A stretch of 64,000 nucleotides of DNA. Origin: Rhodococcus sp. 14-2483-1-2. Lineage in GTDB: Bacteria; Actinomycetota; Actinomycetes; Mycobacteriales; Mycobacteriaceae. Positions 42,224-51,242 of this stretch are shown piece after piece; the stretch's first letter is position 1, and the number at the start of each line of letters is the position of its first letter. A program made the position numbers and the translations under genes. The notes beneath the pieces are model-generated. The model was given only the letters and a program-made list of their open reading frames with translations, ran no database searches and was not told the DNA's origin. The DNA is taken from positions 558,001-622,000 of the forward strand of contig NZ_NPFW01000007.1 of assembly GCF_002259405.1 (NCBI RefSeq), given 5' to 3'.

Positions 42224-43492
42224 ATGCCGGACGACGCTGTGCGCGAGCGTTCCTCGCACGAGGCGATTTCCTCTGCCCTCGCCGATGTGAGCGCTGTCCG
42301 ACCGGTATTCCAACCCGTGGTCGAACTCGGCACCGGAACCGTCCTCGGGTACGAGGCTCTGGCGCGGTGGCCCGAGTGGCCCCAATTGGACCTGGATTCC
42401 GTGTTTTCGACGGCCGCAGATCTGGGTGTGGTGGATGATCTCGATTGGGCTTGTCGCACAAGCGCGGTCGACGCAGCACTCGCTGCAGGGATGGCACAGG
42501 AACTGTGTTTGTTCGTCAACGTGGAACCCCACACCGCAACCGGACCGACCGACGCCGCCAAGCGCGTGTTCGCATCGGCCGAGGGCCGATTCTCCGTGGT
42601 GCTCGAGCTGACAGAGAGGTCACTGCTGGCCGATCCCGCAGTGTTGTTGGCCGTGGTTGCCGACGGTCGGCGGGCAGGATGCCGTATTGCTCTCGACGAC
42701 ATCAGCGTGCATCCGGACACGGTGACCATGCTCGAGTTCGTCGCACCGGACATCATCAAGCTCGACCGTTCGTTGGTCCAGCAAGATCCGAATCGAGCGC
42801 AGGCGCGCGTGGTCGCCGCGGTACGAGCGCATTCCGAGGCGACCGGGGCGACTGTTCTGGCAGAGGGCATCGAAAATGACGAACACCTCGCCCGCGCTCA
42901 CTCACTCGGGGCGGTACTGGGCCAGGGCTGGCTGTTCGGAAAGCCCGGTCCGCTGCCCGAGTCGGTGCGGACGGCACCGGGTGCGCTGTCGATTCTGAGC
43001 GAACCCGTTTCGAACTCCGGTCTGGTCCCGAACCTGCCATCGGATCTCTTCGAGCTCGTGGCTCCGTCGATCGGAACCAAAGCCTTCATCCGCGCCATCT
43101 CCCGCCAGATCGAGGACTACGCCCGCGATACCAACGATTCGCTGGCCCTCATGTCCACCTTCCAGCATTCCCGATGGTTCAGCCCGCCTGTCGCCGAGCA
43201 ATACGCCTTACTGGCCACCAAGCACCCATTCGTCGCGGCCGTCGGCGTCGGCTTGGGAGGGGCACCTGCGCCGGGTGTGCGCGGAGCAGATCTCGATCCC
43301 ACGGAGGAGTTCACTCGAGAGTGGACGATCACGGCGGTCGGTCAGCACTATTTCTCGGCGCTCATCGCCCGCGATCTGGGCGACACGGACTGCGCCGACG
43401 CGGATCGACGATTCGAGTTCGTGCACACGCACAATCGGCAGCTCGTCGTCGCCGCCGCCAGATCGCTCATGCGCCGCATCATTCCCATGTGA
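42224..43492 (+). CDS. EAL-domain c-di-GMP phosphodiesterase with C-terminal DICT domain
   Basis: 422 residues. The EAL domain (~25-245) has EALAR (44-48), VNVEPHT, ELTER, DDIS (usually DDFG), IIKLDRSL, AEGIEN and QGWLFGKP, so most catalytic and metal residues are present. The C-terminal part (~275-415) matches the DICT sensory domain: MSTFQHSRWFSPPVAEQYALL, GGAPAPGVRGADLDP and HYFSALIARDLGD. It probably hydrolyses c-di-GMP under control of a signal sensed by DICT. ATG 42224 is the first start consistent with the domain; the long upstream frame runs through ktrB antisense. Confidence 0.87.
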   Translation: MPDDAVRERSSHEAISSALADVSAVRPVFQPVVELGTGTVLGYEALARWPEWPQLDLDSVFSTAADLGVVDDLDWACRTSAVDAALAAGMAQELCLFVNVEPHTATGPTDAAKRVFASAEGRFSVVLELTERSLLADPAVLLAVVADGRRAGCRIALDDISVHPDTVTMLEFVAPDIIKLDRSLVQQDPNRAQARVVAAVRAHSEATGATVLAEGIENDEHLARAHSLGAVLGQGWLFGKPGPLPESVRTAPGALSILSEPVSNSGLVPNLPSDLFELVAPSIGTKAFIRAISRQIEDYARDTNDSLALMSTFQHSRWFSPPVAEQYALLATKHPFVAAVGVGLGGAPAPGVRGADLDPTEEFTREWTITAVGQHYFSALIARDLGDTDCADADRRFEFVHTHNRQLVVAAARSLMRRIIPM

Positions 43493-43508
43493 CCGGGGCT
43501 GGTACCAG

Positions 43509-44708
43509 CTAGCGCACCACCACCCTCGCCACTGTCCAGGCCCGACCCTGCTCGCTCAACGTGAAGCCCAGTCCCGGACGTGCAGACAGATGCATACGCC
43601 CGTCTCGGGTCTCGAGATGCTCGTCGAACAGCGGGTCCAGCCAGTCGAAGTGCTCCACCCACGTCTGCAGTGGATACACCGCCGCGAGGTGCAGATGGAT
43701 CTCCATGGCGAAGTGCGGGGCGAGTTGCAGATTGTGGTGCTCTGCCAGCGTGGCCAACTTCAGGAATTGCGTGATCCCGCCGATGCGGGGAGCGTCGGGT
43801 TGCAGAATGTCGACCGAGCCGGCCTCGATGAGGCGGACGTGCTCGCCGACGCTCGCCAGCATCTCTCCCGTTGCGATCGAGGTATCCAGGCTACGAGCGA
43901 GCTGGGCATGCCCCTCGGCGTCGTACGCATCCAGGGGTTCCTCTATCCACACGAGGTCGAATTGCTCCAGGATTCGGCCCATGCGCTGCGCCGTCGGGCG
44001 GTCCCACTGCTGATTGGCGTCCACCATCAGCGGGACATCGTCACCGAGGAAATCACGGACCGCGGTGACGCGGGCGATGTCGGTACGCCAATCCGGTTGG
44101 CCCACTTTCAGTTTGATGCCGCCGATGCCGTTGGCCAGTGAGATGGCGGCGTTCTCCATGACCTCCTCGATGGGAGTGTGCAGAAAACCACCCGAGGTGT
44201 TGTACGTCTGCACCGAATCGCGCGCCGAGCCGATCAGTTTGGCCAGCGGCAACTCCGCCCGCTTGGCTTTGAGATCCCACAGCGCGATGTCGATCGCGGC
44301 AATCGCCTGCGTCGCAACACCGCTCCGGCCCACCGACGCTCCGGCCCACACGAGCTTGGTCCAGATCTTGCCGATGTCGTTCGGGTCCTCGCCGATGAGA
44401 ACTGGGGCGATCTCCTGGGCGTGCGCAAACTGGGCGGGCCCGCCGGCGCGCTTGGAGTATCCGAAACCGATTCCCGCATGCCCCTGTTCGGTACGAATCT
44501 CGGCGAACAGGAACACCACCTCGGTCATCGCCTTCTGCCTGCCGGTGAGCACCTTGGCGTCACTGATCGGATTCTTCAGCGGTAACACGATCGAGGACAG
44601 CGTGACTTCGGCGATGCGATCGATACTTGCGACGCCGGGAGCCAGTGCCATGATTGCCGCATCGGGGGCAGTGAGGCCGCTTGTCGGTTTTTCTGTGGCG
44701 ATGGTCAT
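43509..44708 (-). CDS. Enolase-superfamily aldarate dehydratase, galactarate/L-talarate dehydratase type
   Basis: 399 residues. The capping domain includes SKRAGGPAQFAHAQE. The barrel carries the base pair KxK in GGIKLKVGQPDW, the metal ligands Asp in MVDANQQW, Glu in WIEEP and Glu in IATGE, and the opposing catalytic His in LAPHFAMEIHLH. KLKVGQ is typical of the talarate/galactarate dehydratases. The expected reaction is dehydration of galactarate to 5-keto-4-deoxyglucarate. ATG 44708 is preceded by AGGAG. It is a single gene with a CTGTG-N3-CACAG dyad upstream. Confidence 0.85.
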   Translation of the reverse strand: MTIATEKPTSGLTAPDAAIMALAPGVASIDRIAEVTLSSIVLPLKNPISDAKVLTGRQKAMTEVVFLFAEIRTEQGHAGIGFGYSKRAGGPAQFAHAQEIAPVLIGEDPNDIGKIWTKLVWAGASVGRSGVATQAIAAIDIALWDLKAKRAELPLAKLIGSARDSVQTYNTSGGFLHTPIEEVMENAAISLANGIGGIKLKVGQPDWRTDIARVTAVRDFLGDDVPLMVDANQQWDRPTAQRMGRILEQFDLVWIEEPLDAYDAEGHAQLARSLDTSIATGEMLASVGEHVRLIEAGSVDILQPDAPRIGGITQFLKLATLAEHHNLQLAPHFAMEIHLHLAAVYPLQTWVEHFDWLDPLFDEHLETRDGRMHLSARPGLGFTLSEQGRAWTVARVVVR

Positions 44709-44734
44709 CACGGGCTCCTGGGATCGTCGATTTA

Positions 44735-44747
44735 CTGTGTCTCACAG
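44735..44747. promoter_or_regulatory. Dyad upstream of the galactarate dehydratase gene
   Basis: CTGTG-TCT-CACAG, a perfect 5-bp inverted repeat, lies 27 nt before ATG 44708. A related CTCACAGAC occurs in the divergent gudD/aldehyde dehydrogenase interval (near 47120), so one regulator may bind both. The assignment is tentative. Confidence 0.4.
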
Positions 44748-44781
44748 ACTATTTCGACGATCGATGTGGGTCCAACACCAT

Positions 44782-45735
44782 TTATCGACCGATCGATGCC
44801 GCCAGAGCATCGATGTTCGACGCGATATCCGCGACACGTCCCACGAACGTATGATGCGTGACGCCCGACGAGTGGGGCGTCATCAGCACATTGTCGAGAT
44901 CGCGGAACGGCAACACACTCGGTTCTCCCACGCCGTCCGGCCCGGGGTACTGGTACCAGACATCGATTGCGGCAGCAGCAATCTTGCGGGAAGACAACGC
45001 GTCGAACAGTGGCTGCTCCTGTACCAAGGGTCCGCGCCCGACATTGACGAGTACCCCGTCGCGACCGAGTCTGCTCAGCTCGTCGGCACCGATCATCCCG
45101 CGCGTGTGCTCGTTCAGCGGTGCGGAGACCACAAGAACATCCGCGAAATCGGCGAGCCTCGTCAAATCCGCGGCATCCGAGACCCATTGGAGTCCCTCAT
45201 CCGGAGCTCGCCCGCTTCCGGTGACCGCAGCACCGGTCGCCCCGTAGGCCTGAAACAGCTGCCAGGTTCGCCTGCCGATGTGTCCGAAGCCGACGAAGCC
45301 GATGCGGGCACCGCTCAGCGACAACGGTTGCGGGATGCTCGGGTCGTAGACGGCGGTCGCGAACCGCCCCTCGCGCAGTGCCCGATCCTGTAGCAGAAAC
45401 TGTCGGCGCAGCATTACCGTTGCTGCCACCACGTACTCGGCAATCGACTGTTCGTGGTGAAAGGTGTTGCACACCTGCACATCGGGGCCCAAACCGGAGC
45501 GATCGACGTTGTCCGTTCCGGCACCGGCAACGTGCACCATGCGTAGCTTCGGCGCTGCGGCACCCATGGCCGCGCTGAACTTGCCACCGACGTAGACGTC
45601 CGCATCGGCAAGTTCGTCGATGACCCGGCTCTCGTCGAACGGCACGCACCAGATCACCTCGGCATCGACGGGCAGGCCCGCCTCGAACTGCTCCCGATGG
45701 GGCAGCACATTTCGATCACCGACCACGATCTTCAT
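44782..45735 (-). CDS. D-isomer-specific 2-hydroxyacid dehydrogenase
   Basis: 317 residues. The NAD-binding motif is GFVGFGHIGRRTWQLFQAYGA, the catalytic Arg is in VNVGRGPLVQEQ and the catalytic His in LMTPHSSGVTHHT; the Glu of the triad is probably in the DVWYQYPGPDGVGE loop. It reduces a 2-keto acid or oxidises a D-2-hydroxy acid. Within the aldarate cluster it might handle tartronate semialdehyde- or uronate-derived intermediates, but the pathway is complete without it. ATG 45735 shares a base with the gudD stop (TGATG), so it is translationally coupled to gudD. Confidence 0.87.
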   Translation of the reverse strand: MKIVVGDRNVLPHREQFEAGLPVDAEVIWCVPFDESRVIDELADADVYVGGKFSAAMGAAAPKLRMVHVAGAGTDNVDRSGLGPDVQVCNTFHHEQSIAEYVVAATVMLRRQFLLQDRALREGRFATAVYDPSIPQPLSLSGARIGFVGFGHIGRRTWQLFQAYGATGAAVTGSGRAPDEGLQWVSDAADLTRLADFADVLVVSAPLNEHTRGMIGADELSRLGRDGVLVNVGRGPLVQEQPLFDALSSRKIAAAAIDVWYQYPGPDGVGEPSVLPFRDLDNVLMTPHSSGVTHHTFVGRVADIASNIDALAASIGR

Positions 45736-47081
45736 CAGCGGACCAGGGCCGGCCGCTTGCTGTCGAACGTCCACCCCTCGATCAGATATTGCATACCGAT
45801 GGCGTCGTCGCGGGAACCGAGACCTTCCTTCTGGTACAACTCGTGCGCCGCGTCGATCTGCTCGAAGTCGAGTTCGACACCCAGACCCGGCTTGTCGGGC
45901 ACGGTGAGGTAGCCATCTTCGATCGTGAACGGCTCCTTGGTCACTCGCTGTCCGTCCTGCCAGATCCAGTGCGTGTCGATGGCCGTGATCGTCCCTGGAG
46001 CGGCCGCGGCCACGTGGGTGAACATGGCCAGCGAGACGTCGAAGTGGTTGTTGGAGTGCGAACCCCACGTCAGACCCCACGCATCGCACAGCTGCGCGAC
46101 GCGTACCGAACCGGCCATCGTCCAGAAGTGCGGGTCGGCGAGTGGGATGTCCACCGCACCGGATCGGATGGTGTGGCCCATCTCGCGCCAGTCGGTGGCG
46201 ATCATGTTTGTCGCGGTCTGCAACCCGGTGGCGCGCTTGAACTCGGTCATCACTTCTCGGCCGGAGAATCCGCCCTCCGGGCCGACGGGGTCTTCGGCGT
46301 AGGCCAGGACATCCCGCAGGCCACGACACGTCTCGATCGCGTCCTTCAGCAACCAACCACCGTTGGGATCCAACGTGATTCGAGCCTCGGGGAATCGCTC
46401 GGCCAGAGCACGTACCGCGGCGGCCTCCTCGGCGGCGGGCAGCGCACCCCCCTTGAGCTTGAAGTCCTGGAAGCCGTAGCGTGCCTGCGCCGCCTCGGCG
46501 AGGCGCACGATCGACTCGGGATCCATGGCCTCCTCGTGCCTGATGCGCATCCAGTCGTCTGCTCCGGCGGCCTCGTCGGCTGCACTGCGGTACGCGAGGT
46601 CGGTCTTGGTCCGATCGGCGACGAAGAACAGGTAGCCCAGAGCCTGAACCTTCTCGCGCTGCTGTCCGTCACCCAACAGTGCTGCAACACTGACGCCGAG
46701 ATGCTGGCCGAGCAGATCCAACAATGCCGATTCCACTGCGGTCACAGCGTGAATCGCGATCCGCAGATCGAAGGTCTGCGCTCCGCGGCCTCCGACATCA
46801 CGATCCGCGAACGTGCGGCGCATGTCGGCCAGCACAGCGTTGTACCGACCGATGCCCTGGCCCTCGACGAGTACCCGCGCATCCTCGAGAGTCTGCCGAA
46901 TCGCCTCTCCTCCCGGCACTTCACCGACGCCGATGCGCCCGTCCGAATCGGTGAGCACCACCAGATTGCGGGTGAAGTACGGGGCGTGGGCTCCGCTGAG
47001 GTTCAGCAGCATGTCGTCGTGACCCGCGATCGGAATGACACGCATCTCGGCGACGACGGGTGTGCTGGTGTGGACGTTCAT
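45735..47081 (-). CDS. gudD: Glucarate dehydratase
   Basis: 448 residues, the full length of GudD. Active-site features are KxK in FQDFKLKGG, metal ligands in [20 protein letters not shown] and the [10 protein letters not shown] loop (Asn), and the catalytic His in [16 protein letters not shown]. It dehydrates D-glucarate (and L-idarate) to 5-keto-4-deoxyglucarate. The start ATG 47081 has GAAAGG upstream. It is the first gene of a two-gene operon with the hydroxyacid dehydrogenase, divergent from the aldehyde dehydrogenase operon that continues the pathway. Confidence 0.94.
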   Translation of the reverse strand: MNVHTSTPVVAEMRVIPIAGHDDMLLNLSGAHAPYFTRNLVVLTDSDGRIGVGEVPGGEAIRQTLEDARVLVEGQGIGRYNAVLADMRRTFADRDVGGRGAQTFDLRIAIHAVTAVESALLDLLGQHLGVSVAALLGDGQQREKVQALGYLFFVADRTKTDLAYRSAADEAAGADDWMRIRHEEAMDPESIVRLAEAAQARYGFQDFKLKGGALPAAEEAAAVRALAERFPEARITLDPNGGWLLKDAIETCRGLRDVLAYAEDPVGPEGGFSGREVMTEFKRATGLQTATNMIATDWREMGHTIRSGAVDIPLADPHFWTMAGSVRVAQLCDAWGLTWGSHSNNHFDVSLAMFTHVAAAAPGTITAIDTHWIWQDGQRVTKEPFTIEDGYLTVPDKPGLGVELDFEQIDAAHELYQKEGLGSRDDAIGMQYLIEGWTFDSKRPALVR

Positions 47082-47369
47082 GCCCGACCTTTCTCACATA
47101 CTTCTGGTGACTCGGCTCACAGACGACAGTAGGGCTGTCGATCGATTCCTGTCCAAGACCATCTGCGCATCGACCGATGCAGTAGTGGCATCGGTAACGA
47201 CACCGAGAGCGCATCGGTCCTGGCAGTGAGATCGATACCGAGACTGAATCAAATGCGACATTTTTAGACTTGGACATGTATCGATCGGCCTTCTACCGTG
47301 GTGAGCTATGAGCCAGGTCACGCCTCGGCGTCAGCGTACGTACCGCACCACAGCCTTAGGAGTCACCCC
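47082..47369. promoter_or_regulatory. 288-bp divergent regulatory region of the aldarate cluster
   Basis: There is no ORF here that looks coding. The region has a dyad GCATCG-AC-CGATGC (47167-47180) and two further GCATCGGT direct repeats (near 47188 and 47211), clustered midway between the divergent starts. It must hold the promoters of gudD and of the dehydrogenase-kdgD operon. The GCATCG sites are the best operator candidates; the regulator is not encoded in the cluster. Confidence 0.5.
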
Positions 47370-48968
47370 ATGACAGCGTCGACGACACAGTCCACCCACC
47401 TCACCGGCCGGATGATCATCGCCGGCGTCCCGGTCTTCGGTGGCGGTACGCAGATTCACGGAATCGACCCCAGCACCGGCGCGAACCTCGACCCTGCCTA
47501 CGGACACGGCGACAATGCCGACGTCGAAAAGGCCTGTGCCGCAGCGGCCGAGGCGTTCGCCGATTACCGGGCCACGTCCTCGGAGACCCGCGCTCAGTTC
47601 CTCGAGACCATCGCCGACAACATCGCGGCTCTCGGCGACACGCTGATCGAGCGCGCCGTCGCCGAGTCCGGACTTCCGTTGGCCCGCATCACCGGCGAGG
47701 TCGGCCGCACCACCGGCCAACTCCGCCTGTTCGCTTCCGTTCTGCGCGAGGGCAGTTGGAACGGTGCCCGTATCGATCCGGCCCAGCCCGATCGCACGCC
47801 ACTCCCCCGCGCCGACATCCGCCAGCGGCAGATTCCGTTGGGCCCGGTTGCAGTGTTCGGAGCCAGCAACTTCCCGCTCGCCTTCTCCGTCGCCGGCGGC
47901 GACACCGCCTCCGCTCTCGCAGCCGGATGCCCGGTGGTCGTCAAGGCCCACGATGCCCATCCGGGAACGTCCGAACTGGTCGGTCGAGCGATCGCCGATG
48001 CGGTGTCTTCCACCGGAATGCCCTCGGGCACATTCTCTCTGCTGTTCGGCTCCGGCCGTGGACTCGGCACCGCTCTGGTGACCGACCCTCGCATCAAGGC
48101 AGTCGGCTTCACCGGATCACGCTCGGGTGGAACTGCTCTCGTTGCCGCCGCGGCCGGTCGTCGTGAGCCGATCCCGGTGTACGCCGAGATGAGTTCCATC
48201 AACCCGGTGTTCGTCATGGACGGCGCTCTCGCCACCCGCGGAGCCGAGCTCGGCCGCGCCTTCGTCGCATCACTGACGATGGGCTCGGGCCAGTTCTGCA
48301 CCAACCCCGGTCTCGTCATTGCCGTGGACAGCCCTGGACTGCAGTCCTTCACCGAGGCAGCGACGGCGGCGGTAGAGGAATCCGCCCCCACCACGATGCT
48401 GACCCCGAACATCGCCTCCAGCTACGCGGACGGCGTCGCCACGCTGTCCGATGCAGTCACCGTGGTCGCGCGAGGATCCGACTCCGATGCTCCGAACGTC
48501 TGCCGCGCAGCGCTGTTCGAGACCGACGCCGATACGTTCCTGACCTCCGAGGACGCACAGGCCGAGGTGTTCGGGGCGTCGAGCCTCATCGTTCGGTGCA
48601 CCGACGCGCAGCAGGTTCGCGACGTCGCCGCGCTACTCGAAGGTCAGCTCACCGCCACGATTCACGCCGACGAGTCCGATCACACCGAGGCAGGCAAACT
48701 GCTCTCGGTTCTCGAACTCAAGGCCGGCCGCATCCTGTTCGACGGATGGCCGACGGGCGTCGAGGTGGGCCACGCAATGGTCCACGGCGGTCCCTTCCCT
48801 GCCACCTCCGATTCCCGCACCACCTCGGTCGGATCTCTCGCCATCGACCGCTTCCTGCGTCCCGTTTCTTACCAGGACGTTCCGAAAACATTGCTGCCCA
48901 CTGCAATTGCCGACGGCAACCCAGAGGGAATCTTTCGCCGCATCGACGGCCAGCTCACCCAAGACTGA
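47370..48968 (+). CDS. 2-oxoglutarate semialdehyde (2,5-dioxovalerate) dehydrogenase, NADP-type ALDH
   Basis: 532 residues of the aldehyde dehydrogenase fold. The motifs are [24 protein letters not shown] (cofactor and oxyanion Asn), general base Glu in [14 protein letters not shown] and nucleophile Cys in [10 protein letters not shown]. The [10 protein letters not shown] and FCTNPG contexts are those of the ketoglutarate-semialdehyde dehydrogenase group. It completes the aldarate route by oxidising 2,5-dioxopentanoate to 2-oxoglutarate. ATG 47370 follows TTAGGAG at 9 nt. It is the first gene of the operon with kdgD and the third dehydratase. Confidence 0.93.
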   Translation: MTASTTQSTHLTGRMIIAGVPVFGGGTQIHGIDPSTGANLDPAYGHGDNADVEKACAAAAEAFADYRATSSETRAQFLETIADNIAALGDTLIERAVAESGLPLARITGEVGRTTGQLRLFASVLREGSWNGARIDPAQPDRTPLPRADIRQRQIPLGPVAVFGASNFPLAFSVAGGDTASALAAGCPVVVKAHDAHPGTSELVGRAIADAVSSTGMPSGTFSLLFGSGRGLGTALVTDPRIKAVGFTGSRSGGTALVAAAAGRREPIPVYAEMSSINPVFVMDGALATRGAELGRAFVASLTMGSGQFCTNPGLVIAVDSPGLQSFTEAATAAVEESAPTTMLTPNIASSYADGVATLSDAVTVVARGSDSDAPNVCRAALFETDADTFLTSEDAQAEVFGASSLIVRCTDAQQVRDVAALLEGQLTATIHADESDHTEAGKLLSVLELKAGRILFDGWPTGVEVGHAMVHGGPFPATSDSRTTSVGSLAIDRFLRPVSYQDVPKTLLPTAIADGNPEGIFRRIDGQLTQD

Positions 48969-48999
48969 CTCACCCCACCAAGTTCTCGAGGAGACCACC

Positions 49000-49926
49000 A
49001 TGCTCGACGGAGTCCTGTTCTTCCCCGTCACCCCGTTCACCGCCGCCGGTGAGGTCGATTACGACCTGCTGGCCGCGCACATCGCGAAGGGCGTCGATGC
49101 CGGACCCGGTGGGGTGTTCATCGCCTGCGGCACCGGCGAATTCCATGCCCTCGAAGGCGAGGAATTCGGCAAGATCGTGCGCACTGCAGTCGACGTCGTG
49201 GCGGGCCGTGTGCCGGTGTACGCAGGCGCAGGCGGATCCGTGGCGCAGGCAAAGGCGTTCGCGGCGAGCGCGAAGACCAACGGAGCCGACGGCATCCTGC
49301 TGCTACCTCCGTACCTGGTGACGATGCCGCAGGCCGGTCTGGTCAACTACACCAAGGCCGTGGCCGCCGCGTCCGATCTGCCGTTGATCGTCTACAACCG
49401 CGGCAATGCCCGTTTCACCGAGGACTCGGCCGTCGAGGTAGCTCAGCTGCCCACCGTCGTCGGGTTCAAGGACGGCACAGGCGATCTCGATCAGGTCGGC
49501 CGGATCGTCCGCGCAGTCCTGGATGCACTCGAGCCGTCGGGCAAGCCCTTCCAGTTCTTCAACGGCCTGCCCACCGCAGAGGTCTCACAACAGGCGTACC
49601 GGGCCATCGGTGTCACTCTGTACTCCTCGGCCACGTTCGCATTCGCTCCCGAGCTGGCGCTGGCGTTCTACCGGTCTCTGGACAGCGGCAACGAGAAGCT
49701 CACTGCTGCACTGCTTCGCGAGTTCTTCCACCCACTGGTGCGTCTACGCGACAAGGTTCCCGGGTACGCCGTCGCTCTCATCAAGGCAGGCGTGACGATG
49801 GAGGGTATCGAGGCCGGACCGGTGCGCCCGCCGCTGGTGGACATCAGTGCGCCGCACCTCGAGGAACTGACCGCGATCGTCGCCGCCGGCCGGGCCGTGC
49901 TGGCGTACGAGCTCGCGGTGCGCTGA
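49000..49926 (+). CDS. kdgD: 5-dehydro-4-deoxyglucarate dehydratase (decarboxylating)
   Basis: 308 residues of the DHDPS/NAL aldolase-fold family. The Schiff-base Lys is at 157 in VVGFKDGTGD and the catalytic Tyr at 132 in IVYNRGN; ACGTGEFHAL takes the place of the substrate-carboxylate loop and marks the KdgD subgroup. It removes water and CO2 from 5-keto-4-deoxyglucarate to give 2,5-dioxopentanoate, the substrate of the preceding gene product. CGAGGAG is found 8 nt before ATG 49000. Its stop shares a base with the next start (TGATG). Confidence 0.94.
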   Translation: MLDGVLFFPVTPFTAAGEVDYDLLAAHIAKGVDAGPGGVFIACGTGEFHALEGEEFGKIVRTAVDVVAGRVPVYAGAGGSVAQAKAFAASAKTNGADGILLLPPYLVTMPQAGLVNYTKAVAAASDLPLIVYNRGNARFTEDSAVEVAQLPTVVGFKDGTGDLDQVGRIVRAVLDALEPSGKPFQFFNGLPTAEVSQQAYRAIGVTLYSSATFAFAPELALAFYRSLDSGNEKLTAALLREFFHPLVRLRDKVPGYAVALIKAGVTMEGIEAGPVRPPLVDISAPHLEELTAIVAAGRAVLAYELAVR

Positions 49927-51194
49927 TGCAGGATCCGGTTCTGATCACCGGCGCTCGGATCACTCCGATCGCCTTCGTGGACCCTCCGTTGCTCAACACA
50001 GTCGGGGTGCATCAGCCGTACGCACTACGCGCGATCATTCAGCTGGACACCGATGCCGGCGTAGTCGGACTCGGTGAGACCTACGCCGACACTGCGCATC
50101 TGGCTCGTCTCGACGCGGCGGCTCAGGCCATCACCGGCCTGGACGTGTTCGCACTCAACGAGATTCGAGATGCCGTCGATACGGTACTCGGGACGCTGTC
50201 CATCACCGGCGGAGACGGCGTCGCGGGAATGATCACCACGGCCAGTACCACCGACCGCGTCTTCTCGCCGTTCGAGATCGCGTGCCTGGACGTGCAGGGC
50301 AAGGTGTTGGGGCGGCCGGTGTCGGACCTGCTCGGGGGCAAGGTTCGGGACTCCGTTCCGTTCAGCGCGTATCTGTTCTACAAATGGGCAGCACATCCCG
50401 GTGGCCGACCGGACGAGTGGGGCGAGGCCGTCGACCCGGCCGGCCTGGTACGCCAGGCCCGAAAGATGATCGACGAGTACGGCTTCGAGGCCATCAAGGT
50501 CAAGGGCGGCGTCTTTCCACCCGACGAGGAGATAGCCGGGATCAAGGCGCTCCGGGAGGCATTCCCGGAGCTACCGCTCCGGCTGGACCCCAACGCGGCG
50601 TGGACGGTCGACACGTCCATCCGTGTCGCCGCCGAGCTCGACGGCATCGTCGAGTATCTCGAGGACCCGACACCGGGACTCGACGGGATGGCCGAGGTCG
50701 CGCGCGAGGCGAAGATGCCTCTCGCGACCAACATGTGCGTCGTCGCCTTCGATCATCTGAAGCCCGCGGTGGTGAAGGACTCGGTGCAGGTGGTGTTGTC
50801 CGACCACCACTACTGGGGCGGGCTACAACGATCGAGGTTGCTCGCCGGCATCTGCGACACCTTCGAGCTGGGTCTGTCGATGCACTCGAACAGCCACCTC
50901 GGAATCAGCCTGGCCGCCATGGTTCACCTCGCCGCGGCGACGCCCAACCTGACCTACGCCTGCGACACGCACTGGCCGTGGAAGAGCGAGGACGTCGTCG
51001 TACCCGGGGTGTTGAACTTCGTCGACGGCGCGGTGGCAGTTCCCACCGGGCCCGGCCTCGGCGTCGAGATCGACGAGGACGCGCTCGCGGCGCTGCATCA
51101 GCAGTACCTCGACTGCGGTATCCGCGACCGTGACGACACCGGATACATGCAGAGCATCGATTCGAGCTTCGAAAACACCTGCCCGCGCTGGTAG
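49926..51194 (+). CDS. Third enolase-superfamily acid-sugar dehydratase, glucarate dehydratase-related
   Basis: 422 residues. The active site matches GudD: KxK in FEAIKVKGG, metal ligands in RLDPNAAW and EYLEDPTPGLDG, Asn in ATNMCVVAFD and the catalytic His in MHSNSHLGIS. The protein is related to but clearly diverged from the GudD at 45735, and the substrate loop (HPGGRPDEWGE) differs. A different aldarate, such as idarate or galactarate, is likely; the product should feed into KdgD, with which it is translationally coupled. Confidence 0.87.
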   Translation: MQDPVLITGARITPIAFVDPPLLNTVGVHQPYALRAIIQLDTDAGVVGLGETYADTAHLARLDAAAQAITGLDVFALNEIRDAVDTVLGTLSITGGDGVAGMITTASTTDRVFSPFEIACLDVQGKVLGRPVSDLLGGKVRDSVPFSAYLFYKWAAHPGGRPDEWGEAVDPAGLVRQARKMIDEYGFEAIKVKGGVFPPDEEIAGIKALREAFPELPLRLDPNAAWTVDTSIRVAAELDGIVEYLEDPTPGLDGMAEVAREAKMPLATNMCVVAFDHLKPAVVKDSVQVVLSDHHYWGGLQRSRLLAGICDTFELGLSMHSNSHLGISLAAMVHLAAATPNLTYACDTHWPWKSEDVVVPGVLNFVDGAVAVPTGPGLGVEIDEDALAALHQQYLDCGIRDRDDTGYMQSIDSSFENTCPRW

Positions 51195-51242
51195 GACTAA
51201 GCTCGCTCCGGGTCGTGGGGATCCGTGCGAGAGGTCTGTCGT

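Noticed and set aside
43498..43509. GCTGGTACCAGC palindrome between the EAL gene and the galactarate dehydratase gene
   Set aside because: A 12-bp perfect palindrome, but with no loop and no U-tract, it is too short for a terminator and lies between convergent stops, so an operator is not expected.
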